DNA from: Argopecten irradians
Lineage: Eukaryota > Mollusca > Bivalvia > Pectinida > Pectinidae
Length of the DNA: 64,000 nucleotides
Direction: 5' to 3'
NCBI RefSeq assembly: GCF_041381155.1
Contig: NC_091142.1
Span: 26,239,963-26,303,962, forward strand
Shown here: positions 24,406 to 34,546 of the stretch, piece by piece
How the letters are laid out: each line of letters begins with the position of its first letter
How positions within the stretch are numbered: the first letter of the stretch is position 1
The notes under the pieces: generated by a model
What the model was told of the DNA's origin: nothing
Databases searched by the model: none
The model's input: only the letters and a program-made list of their open reading frames with translations
Position numbers and translations under genes: made by a program

Positions 24406-24473
24406 CCATATCTATCTTGTTTGTTTGTTTGTTTGATTAATTAACGTCCTATTAACAGCCCATATCTATCTTG
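24406..24473 (-). mobile_element. Tail-only SINE insertion with 14-bp target duplication
   Basis: About 40 bp (24,420-24,459) is just the SINE tail seen at 1484-1526, reversed (TTTGTTTG repeats, then AATTAACGTCCTATTAACAG). CCATATCTATCTTG flanks it on both sides (24,406-24,419 and 24,460-24,473). It is therefore a single, extremely 5'-truncated retrotransposition. Confidence 0.75.
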
Positions 24474-24574
24474 AACATGTCATGCAAATACACCAAAATA
24501 ATTTCCGCTCGTGCAACTGTTACTTTATTAAGAAAAAATAGCCAATTAAATTTCATGTTTCAAATTCTTTAATT

Positions 24575-25046
24575 AAGGATTAACTTGAATAGATTTTTTA
24601 TGTTATGGAGATATAACACAAAAATCTGAGTGTACTCTAAATAAACCGCGAAGCGGTTTATGATGAGAGTACACTCAGATTTTTGTGTTATTTAAGGATT
24701 AACTTGAATAGATTTTTTATGTTATGGAGATATAACACAAAAATCTGAGTGTACTCTAAATAAACCGCGAAGCGGTTTATGATGAGAGTACACTCAGATT
24801 TTTGTGTTATATCTCCATAACATAAAAAATCTATTCAAATTAATCCTTATAATTCATTTTACTAAAGATAATCTCTTCCATATTTAAAATTCATTTTGGA
24901 ACTCTTTTGTCTATAAAATCAGTACGCCGTCATCTCAGCCAATCAGAAGCAACGTTATAAACGGCGACGCCATTTTTTCCTTTATGGGCTGATAAAGTAA
25001 ATTTTTAAGCCAATGAAAATGCTCGTAACAAGCAAAATTGAATTAT
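24575..25046. mobile_element. Hairpin element, copy 1, with a partial tandem first hairpin
   Basis: A near-perfect 155-bp palindrome (24,694-24,848) is centred on AAACCGCGAAGCGGTTT with arms of about 76 bp. It is preceded by a truncated duplicate (24,575-24,691) holding the left arm, loop and part of the right arm. A shared non-palindromic part follows to about 25,046, including CTCAGCCAATCAGAAGC. The same unit, without the duplication, lies at 40,265-40,617, so this is a dispersed element and not a local structure. Confidence 0.8.
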
Positions 25047-25080
25047 TTTACTATATTCAAAACAAAATTATTCAAGTACT

Positions 25081-25150
25081 TGTGAGGATTCGAACCCAAA
25101 CAGTTCGAAACTCTCCATTTAATCGTCTTGCACACCATTCACCACTTTTT
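25081..25150 (-). repeat. tRNA-like SINE head
   Basis: The minus strand carries GGGTTCGAATCCTCACA (B-box like) preceded at tRNA-like distance by ATGGTGTGCAAGACG. Acceptor-stem pairing is poor. Confidence 0.35.
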
Positions 25151-25190
25151 CTTTATTGTCATTGAAAAGCAATCGGTTCTGCGGTAAGTC

Positions 25191-25312
25191 GGATATTAAC
25201 CTCAGAATCGGTATGCATCGGTATACCAACCTGGGCACGTACAGTGTGAACACAAGCTGCACGCGCCCAGGTTGGTATACCGATGCATACCGACTCTGAG
25301 AGGTTAGTATCC
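25191..25312. repeat. Long hairpin (about 46-bp arms)
   Basis: Arms 25,191-25,236 and 25,265-25,312 pair almost fully (CGGTATGCATCGGTATACC core; GCCCAGGTTGG at the inner end) around a 28-base loop. Likely a tiny non-autonomous element. Confidence 0.7.
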
Positions 25313-25794
25313 ATTACATATCTTATTTATTGGTTAAAATACATAAATTTCCAATTAAGTTATATATACTATTCGACCAGGAAATGACAAGAAATATTAA
25401 TTTTATATAGTTAAAAGCATTGATTTAATTATCGATACTTTGTGTTGTCGCTTCGAGTGTAGCTATTTCCGGTGTACCGATGATAGACGTTGAGAAAGAA
25501 TGTTTGACCATAACTTCATGATGTACAATGTCATGTTTCAGGCATCCTGAATTCTCTAGGACTTACTTTCACTTTTGTTATATCCACCCTCGGACTATCT
25601 CATAGTAAAAATTAAGGCAGTTCAGATAACAAAACTGAACAATCACATCCTCCAGAGATTCCATTTGAAGATTCTATACTGAGAGCGACGCCCACCTTCA
25701 AAGCCTTGTCAACCACAGTGAACCGTTATTCAATTAGCTGATGTATATCAAAGAACCAAACCGCCTGCTCAATTACACACAAGAGCATTGCGTT

Positions 25795-25870
25795 TTGCTA
25801 CGACATATTCCAGGGGTAGATATAACGACAGTGATTGTAATCCCTGGAATATCGAGAATGTGTTTACTTT
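25795..25870. repeat. Dispersed repeat R4, copy 2
   Basis: See 15,975-16,095. Here ATTCCAGGGGT and ATCCCTGGAAT form an additional short inverted pair. Confidence 0.45.
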
Positions 25871-25899
25871 ATGAACAACAGTTTAACATATTAATTAGC

Positions 25900-27100
25900 A
25901 TATTTTTGAACACCGTACCGACAACGCGTTTCGCTTTCTATAAGACAAAGTCTTCGTGGGAGAAAGCCAATAAAATTAAAAATCATTAGTACCCCATAGT
26001 TCTTGAGAAGCGTTGTAAATCGTGAGCCTCCCGTCAAAAACGTTAGAGTTTGTGTCCACCAAATGAGTTGTGTAGCTACTGTCAAGGCTAAAACTAAGGC
26101 GTATTGCTGTTCCACGTGGAAAAGTGAATAAATATTAGGTTGGTGACACGATACTGGCACAGTATTTACTGATAATGATACCCAAATGGACAAAAGAACA
26201 TTATATATAACCATTAACTCGACATTGATTGTCCTGGTAAAAGGACATACGTATGGCAGTGATAATTGTAACAAAAGGATGAAACAAAGGCAACACAAAC
26301 GTCCTGGAGTAAATAGTTTTATAGGCAATATTTACATGAGCCAGTATAACAAAGACCCTTATATGAGTATACACAAGTAAAAGGGAATATAATAATAATT
26401 ATCGTCTATATAGGGCCTTCTCAACATAAGGGTGCTATAAATAGCTTTCAGTAGTATCATCATATCTTATGACAATTTATGAATATGGAAATATCAGTGC
26501 AAAGTCCAATAATTATAGTTATTTTGTCTGTGAGTATAGGTGTTCTGTCTGTAATGTGTTAATCAACTTTGATCGTGGTCACCTTTCGGGTTGACCATGC
26601 ACTTGTTCTTCATATCTGACCTTCGTCCATTCTGGCAATGATTTGGTATTAATTAGCATTGTACTCATTGAGAAAAATACCATTATAGTCCAAATAATAA
26701 ATATTTGTTTATCACAGTAGAGTTATATTGTAACACCAGTTTCTGTCAATGGAAAACTCTTTTGGAATTGCTTGGTTGGTTGTTGGTGACATCTTCAATA
26801 TTCTTTTAATTCACACTGGTGTTTTAAATCTCTATGTAGTAGCTCGTGTATATATACTGTACAAAACTCATTTCTTTAAAGTTACTCAATCATTAGATTT
26901 ACATAGATTTCTTAGGGTTTTTGACTTCCTACAAACGTTCTTATACCTGAAATTAGAAAGTTTTCAAAATTACGACATTTTATTTGAAATATTGGCAATG
27001 TTTATCAACGTTTAGATATCGCCAAACACAACAAGAAACTGTATCTGTCGGCATTGGCTGTTTATAACGGAAAGAGCCGGGGGGGGGTATAATCCTTGTA
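25900..27100. other. Non-coding stretch, no gene seen
   Basis: Open frames at 25,891-26,328 (minus) and 26,749-27,015 (plus) are hydrophobic from AT-rich composition and show no family motif. Confidence 0.4.
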
Positions 27101-27112
27101 CACATTTATAGA

Positions 27113-27719
27113 CAATGGCGTCGCTAAAAGGAAATAAAGGGCGAGATTTTGGTGTTGGGGGGTCCGTGGGTCTCCTACGAGAGATGAGTTTTACGATGCA
27201 TTTTGATTAATGTGGGAGCGCCCAAAGAAGTGAGACTTTGGTGTTTGAGGGGGTCCGAGAGTCTCCCCCGGGTAAAAATATTACGATTTAGAATGGGTTT
27301 GATGAGTTTTACGATGTATTTTAGTGATTTTATAGCGTTCTTAACACGATACTTTTTTTATTTAAAGTTACCTACATTTAGGAATGATAATTGTGAATGT
27401 CGTCATATCATTATGCAACTCTGCTCAATCTGAACATACCGGATTCACACCTTCGGCACATTGTTGTGTAACACAAAATAATAATAAATTAATTGTCTTG
27501 CTAAGTCATATAAACAATTGAATCTTTTAAGAAGCATTTTTTGAAGTAATATAATTCCTTGATGGACATTTTTAGTCTAGTTCGTGTGTATTGAATTTTC
27601 ATTATTAAAGGTTTGAACATTACGTGCTTGAACGTTTTACCCAACGCGCCGCGCAGACCCCTTTCGGCGCTCGCATGCCAATTTGCGCATTTATTAATTT
27701 CCTTTTAGCGACGCCACTG
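27113..27719. mobile_element. MITE with ends CARTGGCGTCGCTAAAAGG
   Basis: Inverted ends of about 28 bp (27,113-27,140 and 27,692-27,719). The interior has two similar G-rich blocks with GGGGTCCG and GAGTTTTACGATG words. The CAGTGGCG start recalls hAT-like ends. The flanking 8-mers are only partly alike, so the superfamily is tentative. Confidence 0.65.
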
Positions 27720-28510
27720 TCTAAAAATAGAAGGACATCAACAATAATGCGTATCTGTTAATAGAACACAAAGATAATGTGTCTCCTCCCCTGGGGGTGA
27801 TTAAAATAACAAAAATAACAAACAAACAAAAAAATATCATGAGTAAACATTACGCATGAGTATGGAAGGATAAAAGTGTCTAGAATTGATTTGTATTTAA
27901 AATGCTTAATAATTAATTGTTGCATACTTGTTATAGGGTGTTTTGGTTTTTTTCCGAATATATACTTTGATATGACGAAGCTACATAATGTATATATATT
28001 ACAGCTATCAAACACAGGATCACACATTTAATTATTTTTTTTTATTTTAAAAATATGGATCAGTTCTGTAAAAACATTGAGTGTAAGCAAATATTTTGGA
28101 TAAAAATTATTTTTTCAGTACAAAATTAACAAGCAAGCATAATGTACATAGTTGTAAAAACACATTACCAAAGAGGTTTTTTTAATTACCGGGCAGGCAT
28201 ATCATTTTTGTCACATTATTGAAAATATATTGAAGTGATGTCTTTAGACCTCACTCAAACCACAGTTGCTATGCATACACACACATTACAAGAGCACTCA
28301 CCAACTCTCACACAAACAATTAAAGCAGTCACATTCATATATGTCAATTCTTTGTCCTTTGTGGCAAGTTGTCCGACTCTTAAATTTGAGACATATTCGT
28401 GACACTGAACTTTTACAGAAGTGAATTATCTCCCCTTCAAAGCAGCAAAGTATTGCATTCACACAGTTATAACCAGCTAAAACCACTCTCTGGAAGAAAG
28501 CAGATGTCGC
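27720..28510. other. Non-coding stretch
   Basis: AT-rich to about 28,250, then more mixed sequence leading into the LINE fragment. No gene is recognised. Confidence 0.35.
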
Positions 28511-28513
28511 ATA

Positions 28514-29426
28514 GAGGCGAACACTGGTAAAGAAGGAGATAAGAAGTGGTGAAGAAGAAAGAAGACAGACTAAAGCAGTGAAACTAGGCGTCCAGGGGGC
28601 CTGGACAAGGTGGGACACAGAACCACGTGTACTATCATGGACAGAGACCAGGAAGTATCTGCAATTCCAACTGCAATTTCTCCTCTGTTCTGTGTATGAT
28701 GTACTACCAACACCAGCAAATCTCCATAGATGGGACCTTGCAGAAACACCAGACTACCCTCTGTGTGGGCAGAGAGGAACTCTCCAACATATACACACCT
28801 CCTGCAATGTGGCCTTAGCACAGGGAAGATATACATGGCGCCACAACAAAGTCCTAAGGGAGCTTGCAGATATTTTAGAGAAAGAACGCAAGAACACCAG
28901 GTCTAATCAACCAAGGCCCACTCATACACAGATTAGATTTGTGAGGGAAAGGGAAAGAAGAACGTCAAGATCTGAGAAATCAACCGGAATCATCAGCCAG
29001 GCAGGGGACTGGAGACTGGCTGTAGATCTCAACCAGAGATTAAAGTTTCCAGATATTGTTCCTACCAACCTCAGACCGGATATGGTTCTTTGGTCACCAG
29101 GATCGAAGAAAATCATCATCATTGAGCTTACAGTTCCATGGGAAGAAAGGTGCAGTGAAGCCAACGAAAGGAAGAGAATAAAGTATGAGGCACTGCTGCT
29201 GGAATGTAGGGAACAGGGCTGGCAGACATGGAACTACCCTGTTAAGGTCGGTTGCAGAGGCTTCCCTGCACAGTCTGTGTGGAGAATGCTATCTGCACTA
29301 GGGTTAGCGGGCAGGACTAGAAGGGCAGCAGTGCCGAGGATGGCAAAGGCAGCAGAGCGAGCTTCATGCTGGGTGTGGATGAGGAAAGACCCCAGTAGCT
29401 GGACACCCACCACCGACGCGCAGTGA
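28514..29426 (+). mobile_element. LINE ORF2 C-terminus with restriction-like endonuclease
   Basis: An open frame begins after a stop at about 28,511 and ends with TGA at 29,426. It carries the post-RT thumb-like part (AWTRWD, LSWTETRKYLQFQ, LLCSVYDVLPTPANL), a zinc knuckle (CGQRGTLQHIHTSC, with LCG giving C-x2-C less clearly), and then a PD-(D/E)xK endonuclease of the R2/R4/NeSL type: RPDMVLWSPGSKK, IIIIELTVPWEERC and KYEALLLECREQGW. The RT fingers and palm are absent, so the copy is 5'-truncated, as LINE insertions often are. The remaining frame of about 300 codons is uninterrupted, suggesting a fairly young copy. Confidence 0.75.
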
Positions 29427-30300
29427 TTGATCACCACTGTAGACCCCCCATCCTGAGAGTGTACCGAGTAAGGGGTCGAAACACACGATGAGGGGTGGCC
29501 TCGACTGTGGACGTCGGCGGTGTTGCAGTATAACACCACAGCTGTATATAGGTAATATCCAGCCTCACACAGAAAATTGTTTCTGTCGTGTATGGCAACA
29601 TTTTGCAGCTGTTAATACCGGTTTCCATAGTAACTGATGATACAGGAAGACCATGTTCACACTTATTTGGTCTTCAATGTCTTTTGTTAGAAGTACATTT
29701 GAGCGTAGTACATCAATCTATGAAATAGAAAATAAAAATATTTAATACTCAAGATTCATTGCAAGAAAACAGATCTGGAAAAGCTATAATGTTGCAGTTA
29801 TCAACTTACCACGAAGCCAACGTCAAACTCGTCTTAATTCAAAATATTCTATCTTGTGTAATTAAAGAATTTCACATCGACTATAAATCTTAAAATTCCT
29901 TTTAATATTTTACAAATCGTATCAGATTTCCTTCAAAACATTCTTTTGTATTTGTATTAATATAATTCACATTATTATACTTTCATTTCTTTTATAAATG
30001 CAATTTACATTGTATATTAACATTATCTATGATATATTTGATATTTTTAAAAAATTAAGAATATAATCATGAACTACTCATTGAAATTGAATACTTCTTA
30101 ATGCCATTAACTTACAACGTTACAGGTTGTGGTTTTGTAAAGCCCATATTTGAACTGTGTTTAGATTCAATGGGTTGGAACATATCACCTTCATACCACT
30201 GGTTGGAATATACTGTGGAATAAACATCTACACCTGTAGGTAAAAAATAGTATATATATATATATCAGGTTTATTTTCAGAATACTATGGTTAATCATAT
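29427..30300. other. LINE 3' flank, then AT-rich DNA
   Basis: To about 29,640 the GC content and AACACCACAGC-type words suggest LINE 3' untranslated sequence. After that, to 30,300, the DNA is AT-rich with a TA run at about 30,250. Confidence 0.35.
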
Positions 30301-30302
30301 GT

Positions 30303-30384
30303 GGATATGATGGATAGGGATATTCTACCCGAGGGTCACACATTTTGTGATCCCGAGGGTAGAATATCCCTATCCTTCATATCC
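30303..30384. repeat. Hairpin repeat (GGATAGGGATATTCTACC family)
   Basis: GGATAGGGATATTCTACCC and its complement pair across a short centre. A single-armed relative with the same words lies at about 62,168-62,260. Sequence to about 30,720 may belong to the same repeat; no protein is recognised in the frame that crosses it. Confidence 0.65.
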
Positions 30385-30719
30385 ATTTATGAAAGAGTAT
30401 TTTTCTTTCATACCTCGACGTTTTATTGCAATGTTACAACTATAATATCCCGCCATTTTGATATAAATTCGAAGAAATCCACGGCTGAAAGTCAATTTTC
30501 CATACATGAAAAATTACGTGATATTTTCAACAAAAATTCCGTTGTTTGCATCTTTTATAGTAAAACCAGTCAAGTTTGTGAAAAAAATGCTAAACTTTTA
30601 CCGATGAAATAGAAATTTTGTTGACGCCGTGACGTCACGAGGCTTTATTGCATGGGTAACCCATGCGTGTATTGCCCTAGACCAGCCAGTATTACACCCA
30701 TAGGTATGAAAGAAAACAT

Positions 30720-31060
30720 CATACACAGTATTTCCCTGAGGCACATAACCCTATGGTGACCTACCATTTTTCACACGGAGTTATCTCCCCTTCTGTGACA
30801 GACGAAGCATAAAATAGCAATACGTGTTTTTATCCTTTTCATTTAATCCAACTTATGTCACCATGCAGTAGCAATGTGATATGAAGTTTTGGAGCTTGTG
30901 GTAATGTCGGGACATCTTAACTATTTGGCCACAACAGCCCCCTATACACTTTTACCTGCATGATGTGACTAAAGACAAAAAGAATACATAATGGAATAAC
31001 TATAGTGTACGTCTACTCCTGGGAATATAACACACAAAAAAATACTGTATAGAGCTTTTT
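30720..31060. other. No feature seen
   Basis: Non-coding DNA up to the left CAG (31,063-31,065) next to Harbinger copy C. Confidence 0.35.
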
Positions 31061-31065
31061 GCCAG

Positions 31066-31225
31066 GACTCGTATGCATAAAAAATCAAAGAATTTTCTTA
31101 AGTTTGTACTTAAGTAAATTTTCAATACACTTAGTTAAGCAAGATGCTTAATATCTGTTGCATAAATATTCTAAGCATTATGCTTAGCTGTTTTTTGTTA
31201 AGCATATTGCAAAAATCTTAGATGG
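31066..31225 (+). promoter_or_regulatory. SANT-side terminus with subterminal TTAAG repeats (copy C)
   Basis: Starts GACTCGTATGCATAAAAAAT and holds about ten CTTAAG, TTAAGC or GCTTAA words in 150 bp. The same end is seen at 37,205-37,355, 38,405-38,555, 42,352-42,505 and 51,325-51,477. Clustered subterminal motifs are the expected binding sites for a Harbinger transposase/SANT pair; the binding itself is inferred. Confidence 0.55.
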
Positions 31226-31340
31226 CTCGTTGTCAATGGCGAGACATCATGTTTCCCGTACTTTTTGTTTACAAACAATACCACGCGGACAAAACACGTG
31301 AGCGATCGTCGTCTGCTTGTGTAGCTTCTCTGAAAAAAAA

Positions 31341-31636
31341 ATGGCAACGAATATTGTTGAGACACCAAGCAAAAAGCGGAAACCAAACTGGACGGCAGAC
31401 GAATGCTTGCAACTAACAAAACTTGTTGAAGAGAAGAAGGATGTTATCAGGGCCAAGTTTGGTGCGGGGGCTACGACCCAGAGGAAAAGGGAAGCATGGC
31501 AGCGCATAACAGATGCCATCAACGCCAGTTCTACTGTCAGACGAAGCGTAGAGGAGGTAGAAAAAAAAATGGCACAACCTCCATATGAAGGGGAAGGCAG
31601 AGTTGTCTGACCACCGCAGACAGGCAGTGATGACAG
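31341..31636 (+). pseudogene. SANT gene exon 1, copy C
   Basis: Matches copy A exon 1 (MATNIVETPSKKRKPNWTA) up to a run of A, which has nine A where copies A and B have eight. The shift ends the frame at 31,610. Donor GTAATT follows at 31,637. Exons 2 and 3 lie about 20 kb away, beyond the insertion. Confidence 0.75.
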
Positions 31637-31639
31637 GTA

Positions 31640-32028
31640 ATTACTCGTAGTTCGATCATTAACGTTGTAGGCCTAACCCTAAGCATCTAGCAGACGACTC
31701 GCCTTGATCTGTGATCTGTTGTGCGACAGTCATGACTGGTTAATACAGTTCAATAACAACTTCATTTCTACTTACTTTACTTTGAGTGTAAAATCACAAC
31801 AGATCGTCAAAATCTCTGTTAGCCAAGTTCTCAACATCTCGATGGCCGGTGCAATGTTTACTCTGTCGGGTTGTCGTTCTTTGAATTGGAATGCTCGATT
31901 TACACTGTCATCTCTATTACTGTACTGTTGCAACATACAGTGTATAAGTTTCCAACAACTGAATCGAAGTTCCATATGAATACTACATAACCTGATCATG
32001 ATTTATAGTAATATTTGAACTATAGACA
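31640..32028 (+). other. SANT intron 1 start, copy C
   Basis: Homologous to the first part of intron 1 in the other copies. It stops at TATAGACA, where the outer element is interrupted. Confidence 0.7.
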
Positions 32029-32030
32029 GA

Positions 32031-32230
32031 GACTCGTATACATAAAAAATCTTAAATGGTTAAGAATATGCTTAAGTTAAAAATTCTGCTAAGCAGATTA
32101 ATTTTTGTGCTAAGTATATTGCTTATCTTGTTAAGTGGCTTGCAAGATTTTTCTTAACACTTAAGAATATTCTTAACATTAAACAACCACCTTACCTGTC
32201 TTAAATCGTTAAGTAAGATGCTTATCTTTC
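32031..32230 (+). promoter_or_regulatory. Transposase-side terminus with TTAAG repeats and likely promoter
   Basis: About 200 bp between the tip and the start codon are crowded with CTTAA, TTAAG and GCTTA words. The same end is at 42,127-42,330 (copy D) and, reversed, 56,870-57,069 (copy C). It is only loosely like the SANT-side end beyond the first 22 bases, which may let the two ends be told apart. Confidence 0.5.
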
Positions 32231-32234
32231 CAAA

Positions 32235-34360
32235 ATGGCCGCTGCTAATGGACAGAATAATGCACCTCAACAGTTTGTAAGGGCATTGAGAAGAGAAAGA
32301 ATTTTCCGGGACAGGTTTGATCCACTTCAAAACTATGACGGGTTTGAACTTTATCAAAGATTCAGGTTTGACAGGGAGGGGATCCTTTTTATTAATGATA
32401 TTGTGAAAGATTATATTGCCCCCGCCACAGGACGGAATCACAGCCTACCCTCATTTTTGCAGGTGTTATTAGCACTGAGATTCTATGCTACAGGGAAAAT
32501 GCAACTCTGCAGTGGTGATAATTTTAATGTTGACCAGTCAACCGTATCCCGAGTTATCCAGAGAGTGACAAATGCTTTAAACCGCCATGAAGTCGTTACC
32601 AAGTTCATTTCATTCCCTATTTCTGCTGAGGCTGTCAGGAAACATCAAGCAGATTTTTATGCAGTTGCTAGGTTTCCGGGGGTTATCGGAGCAATTGACG
32701 GCACACATATACGTATTTTACGCCCCAGTATCAACGAGCCAGAATTTGTTAACAGAAAAAACTTCCATTCCATCAATGTACAGATTGTGGTGGATGCAAA
32801 TTCACGTATTTTAGACCTAGTTGCGAGATGGCCAGGGTCAGCACACGACGCGAGAATCCTTCGTGAAAGTGGTCTGGCAAGGATATTTGAGGCGAGAATG
32901 GTGCCGGTAAAATGCCACTTACTTGGCGATAGCGGGTATCCTTGTAAAAACTGGCTCTTGACACCCTACCTCAACCCACTACCCGGACAACAGACTCGGT
33001 ACAACAGGTAAATGTTCCTAAAATTGTGTCTACCTTTATTGACAATCTTCTCCGGTCACTCGCGCTACTGTTATTATTGCATTGGAGAGTTTTCGAAAAG
33101 GGAACTAACTCTAGTTGTATAATATGAGGGGTTCAGAATGGGATAATCTAATATTTGAACATCATAGTTGAAAAAAACCCAATAGAAAATAGAGAACTTC
33201 ATCATGTCTAAATATTTCAAGTTTTTATAAAAATAACAGACACCATATGCATGTATAGGGTGTGTTTCACCACATCACAATACATGTTTAATTTAGATTA
33301 CCATATTTTTAATATTGCATATATATACATTTTGTATATAATTATTGCACATTTTGTTAATTAATTTGATCATGAAATTTAATGTTGTGCTTGATCATTT
33401 CAAAAAGAATATCTGTTAGTACATGTACATTTATCTAATATGTTTCATAATAAATTTAATTGATTTATGAGTGGGCAGATTAAAATTAACAGTCCTTTTC
33501 CAGTAAAAAAAAATCAAGTCACATTATTAATAAACATTATCATTTTGTAAGTGTCTTTAGCCTACCTCATACCATGTTATCTAAGAAATCAAGCAAAGGT
33601 TTAAAATAGTTTCAGATTAATTTTGATATAAATATGCACATATAGTTGTATACATGTACATTGTGAATGTGTATACATGTACACTGTACATGTACATGTA
33701 GCTGACAATTTTTTTTATTTGTTTTTTATGCTTTTAAGATATATTATACACAACATGTATCCTTAAATGATCAGATGTCAACTGACTTATAATCATAATT
33801 CAATAATTTGGTAAAATAGAAATTTCAACCTTATATTTAAATGATATGAAATGAAATGAGAATTGGTGGTTCTGATGCACATTTTAGCAGAATTGAACTA
33901 ATATTGAATTTTATTGATATATTTACCTATATTGCTACATATATATGAAGTGCACACTGTATACAGTGTATACATTAAACTGATATGACTTTGCAAATCA
34001 ATTCAAGCTTTAATTCAGGATTTATTTTATAATAAAAACATTTAATCAAATCAAATGGTTCACTTTTGTAGTGCACACAAAACTACCAGGTGTATTGTGG
34101 AAAGAGCTATTGGGCAATGGAAGAGAAGGTTCCATGTGCTGCATGGAGAGATAAGATTGAGACCAGAGAGAGTCTGCAAATTAATCACAGCTTGTGGCAT
34201 TCTACATAACATTGCTAAATTGTTAAACATGCCACAGCTTGATAATGATGATGATGAAGATGGAGATGATGGTAACTGTGATGGTGATGCTAATAGTATC
34301 CAAGAGGACCCTGTTGATGGCAGAGCCTACAGAACCCATATTGTCTGTAACCACTTCTGA
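32235..34360 (+). CDS. HARBI1-like DDE transposase (copy A)
   Basis: PIF/Harbinger transposase, which cuts and rejoins the element's ends with an RNase H-like DDE centre. Exon 1 is 32,235-33,007; the intron runs 33,008-34,071 (GTAAAT ... TTTGTAG); exon 2 is 34,072-34,360. The protein is about 354 residues, normal for the family. An N-terminal helix-turn-helix part (FNVDQSTVSRVIQRV, residues 97-111) precedes the catalytic core: Asp155 in GAIDGTHI, Asp232 in LGDSGYP, and Glu in CIVERAIGQWKRRF at the start of exon 2, then LITACGILHNI. An acidic tail (DNDDDEDGDDG) follows. The start ATG has CCAAA before it, and MAAANGQ is shared by copies C and D. No break is seen, so it may be functional. Confidence 0.85.
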
Positions 34361-34546
34361 TGTAAGCTCAATATTATTTGATTTTTACTTAATTATTTTT
34401 TTCATCTGACCAGGTTTTTTTTATCTACTTCATCATTTTTTTTAAAATCAGCTGATGATATTTGTAAGTTATGTACATAATGTACAAACATAAATCAAAA
34501 TAACACTCATTCAATAGATTTCATTGATTTATTATTTGAGTTTTAA

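Noticed and set aside
25891-26328. 145-codon minus frame that looks membrane-like and could be mistaken for the missing GPCR helices
   Set aside because: Hydrophobicity comes from AT-rich sequence; none of the class C TM7 residues appear and it overlaps dispersed repeat R4.
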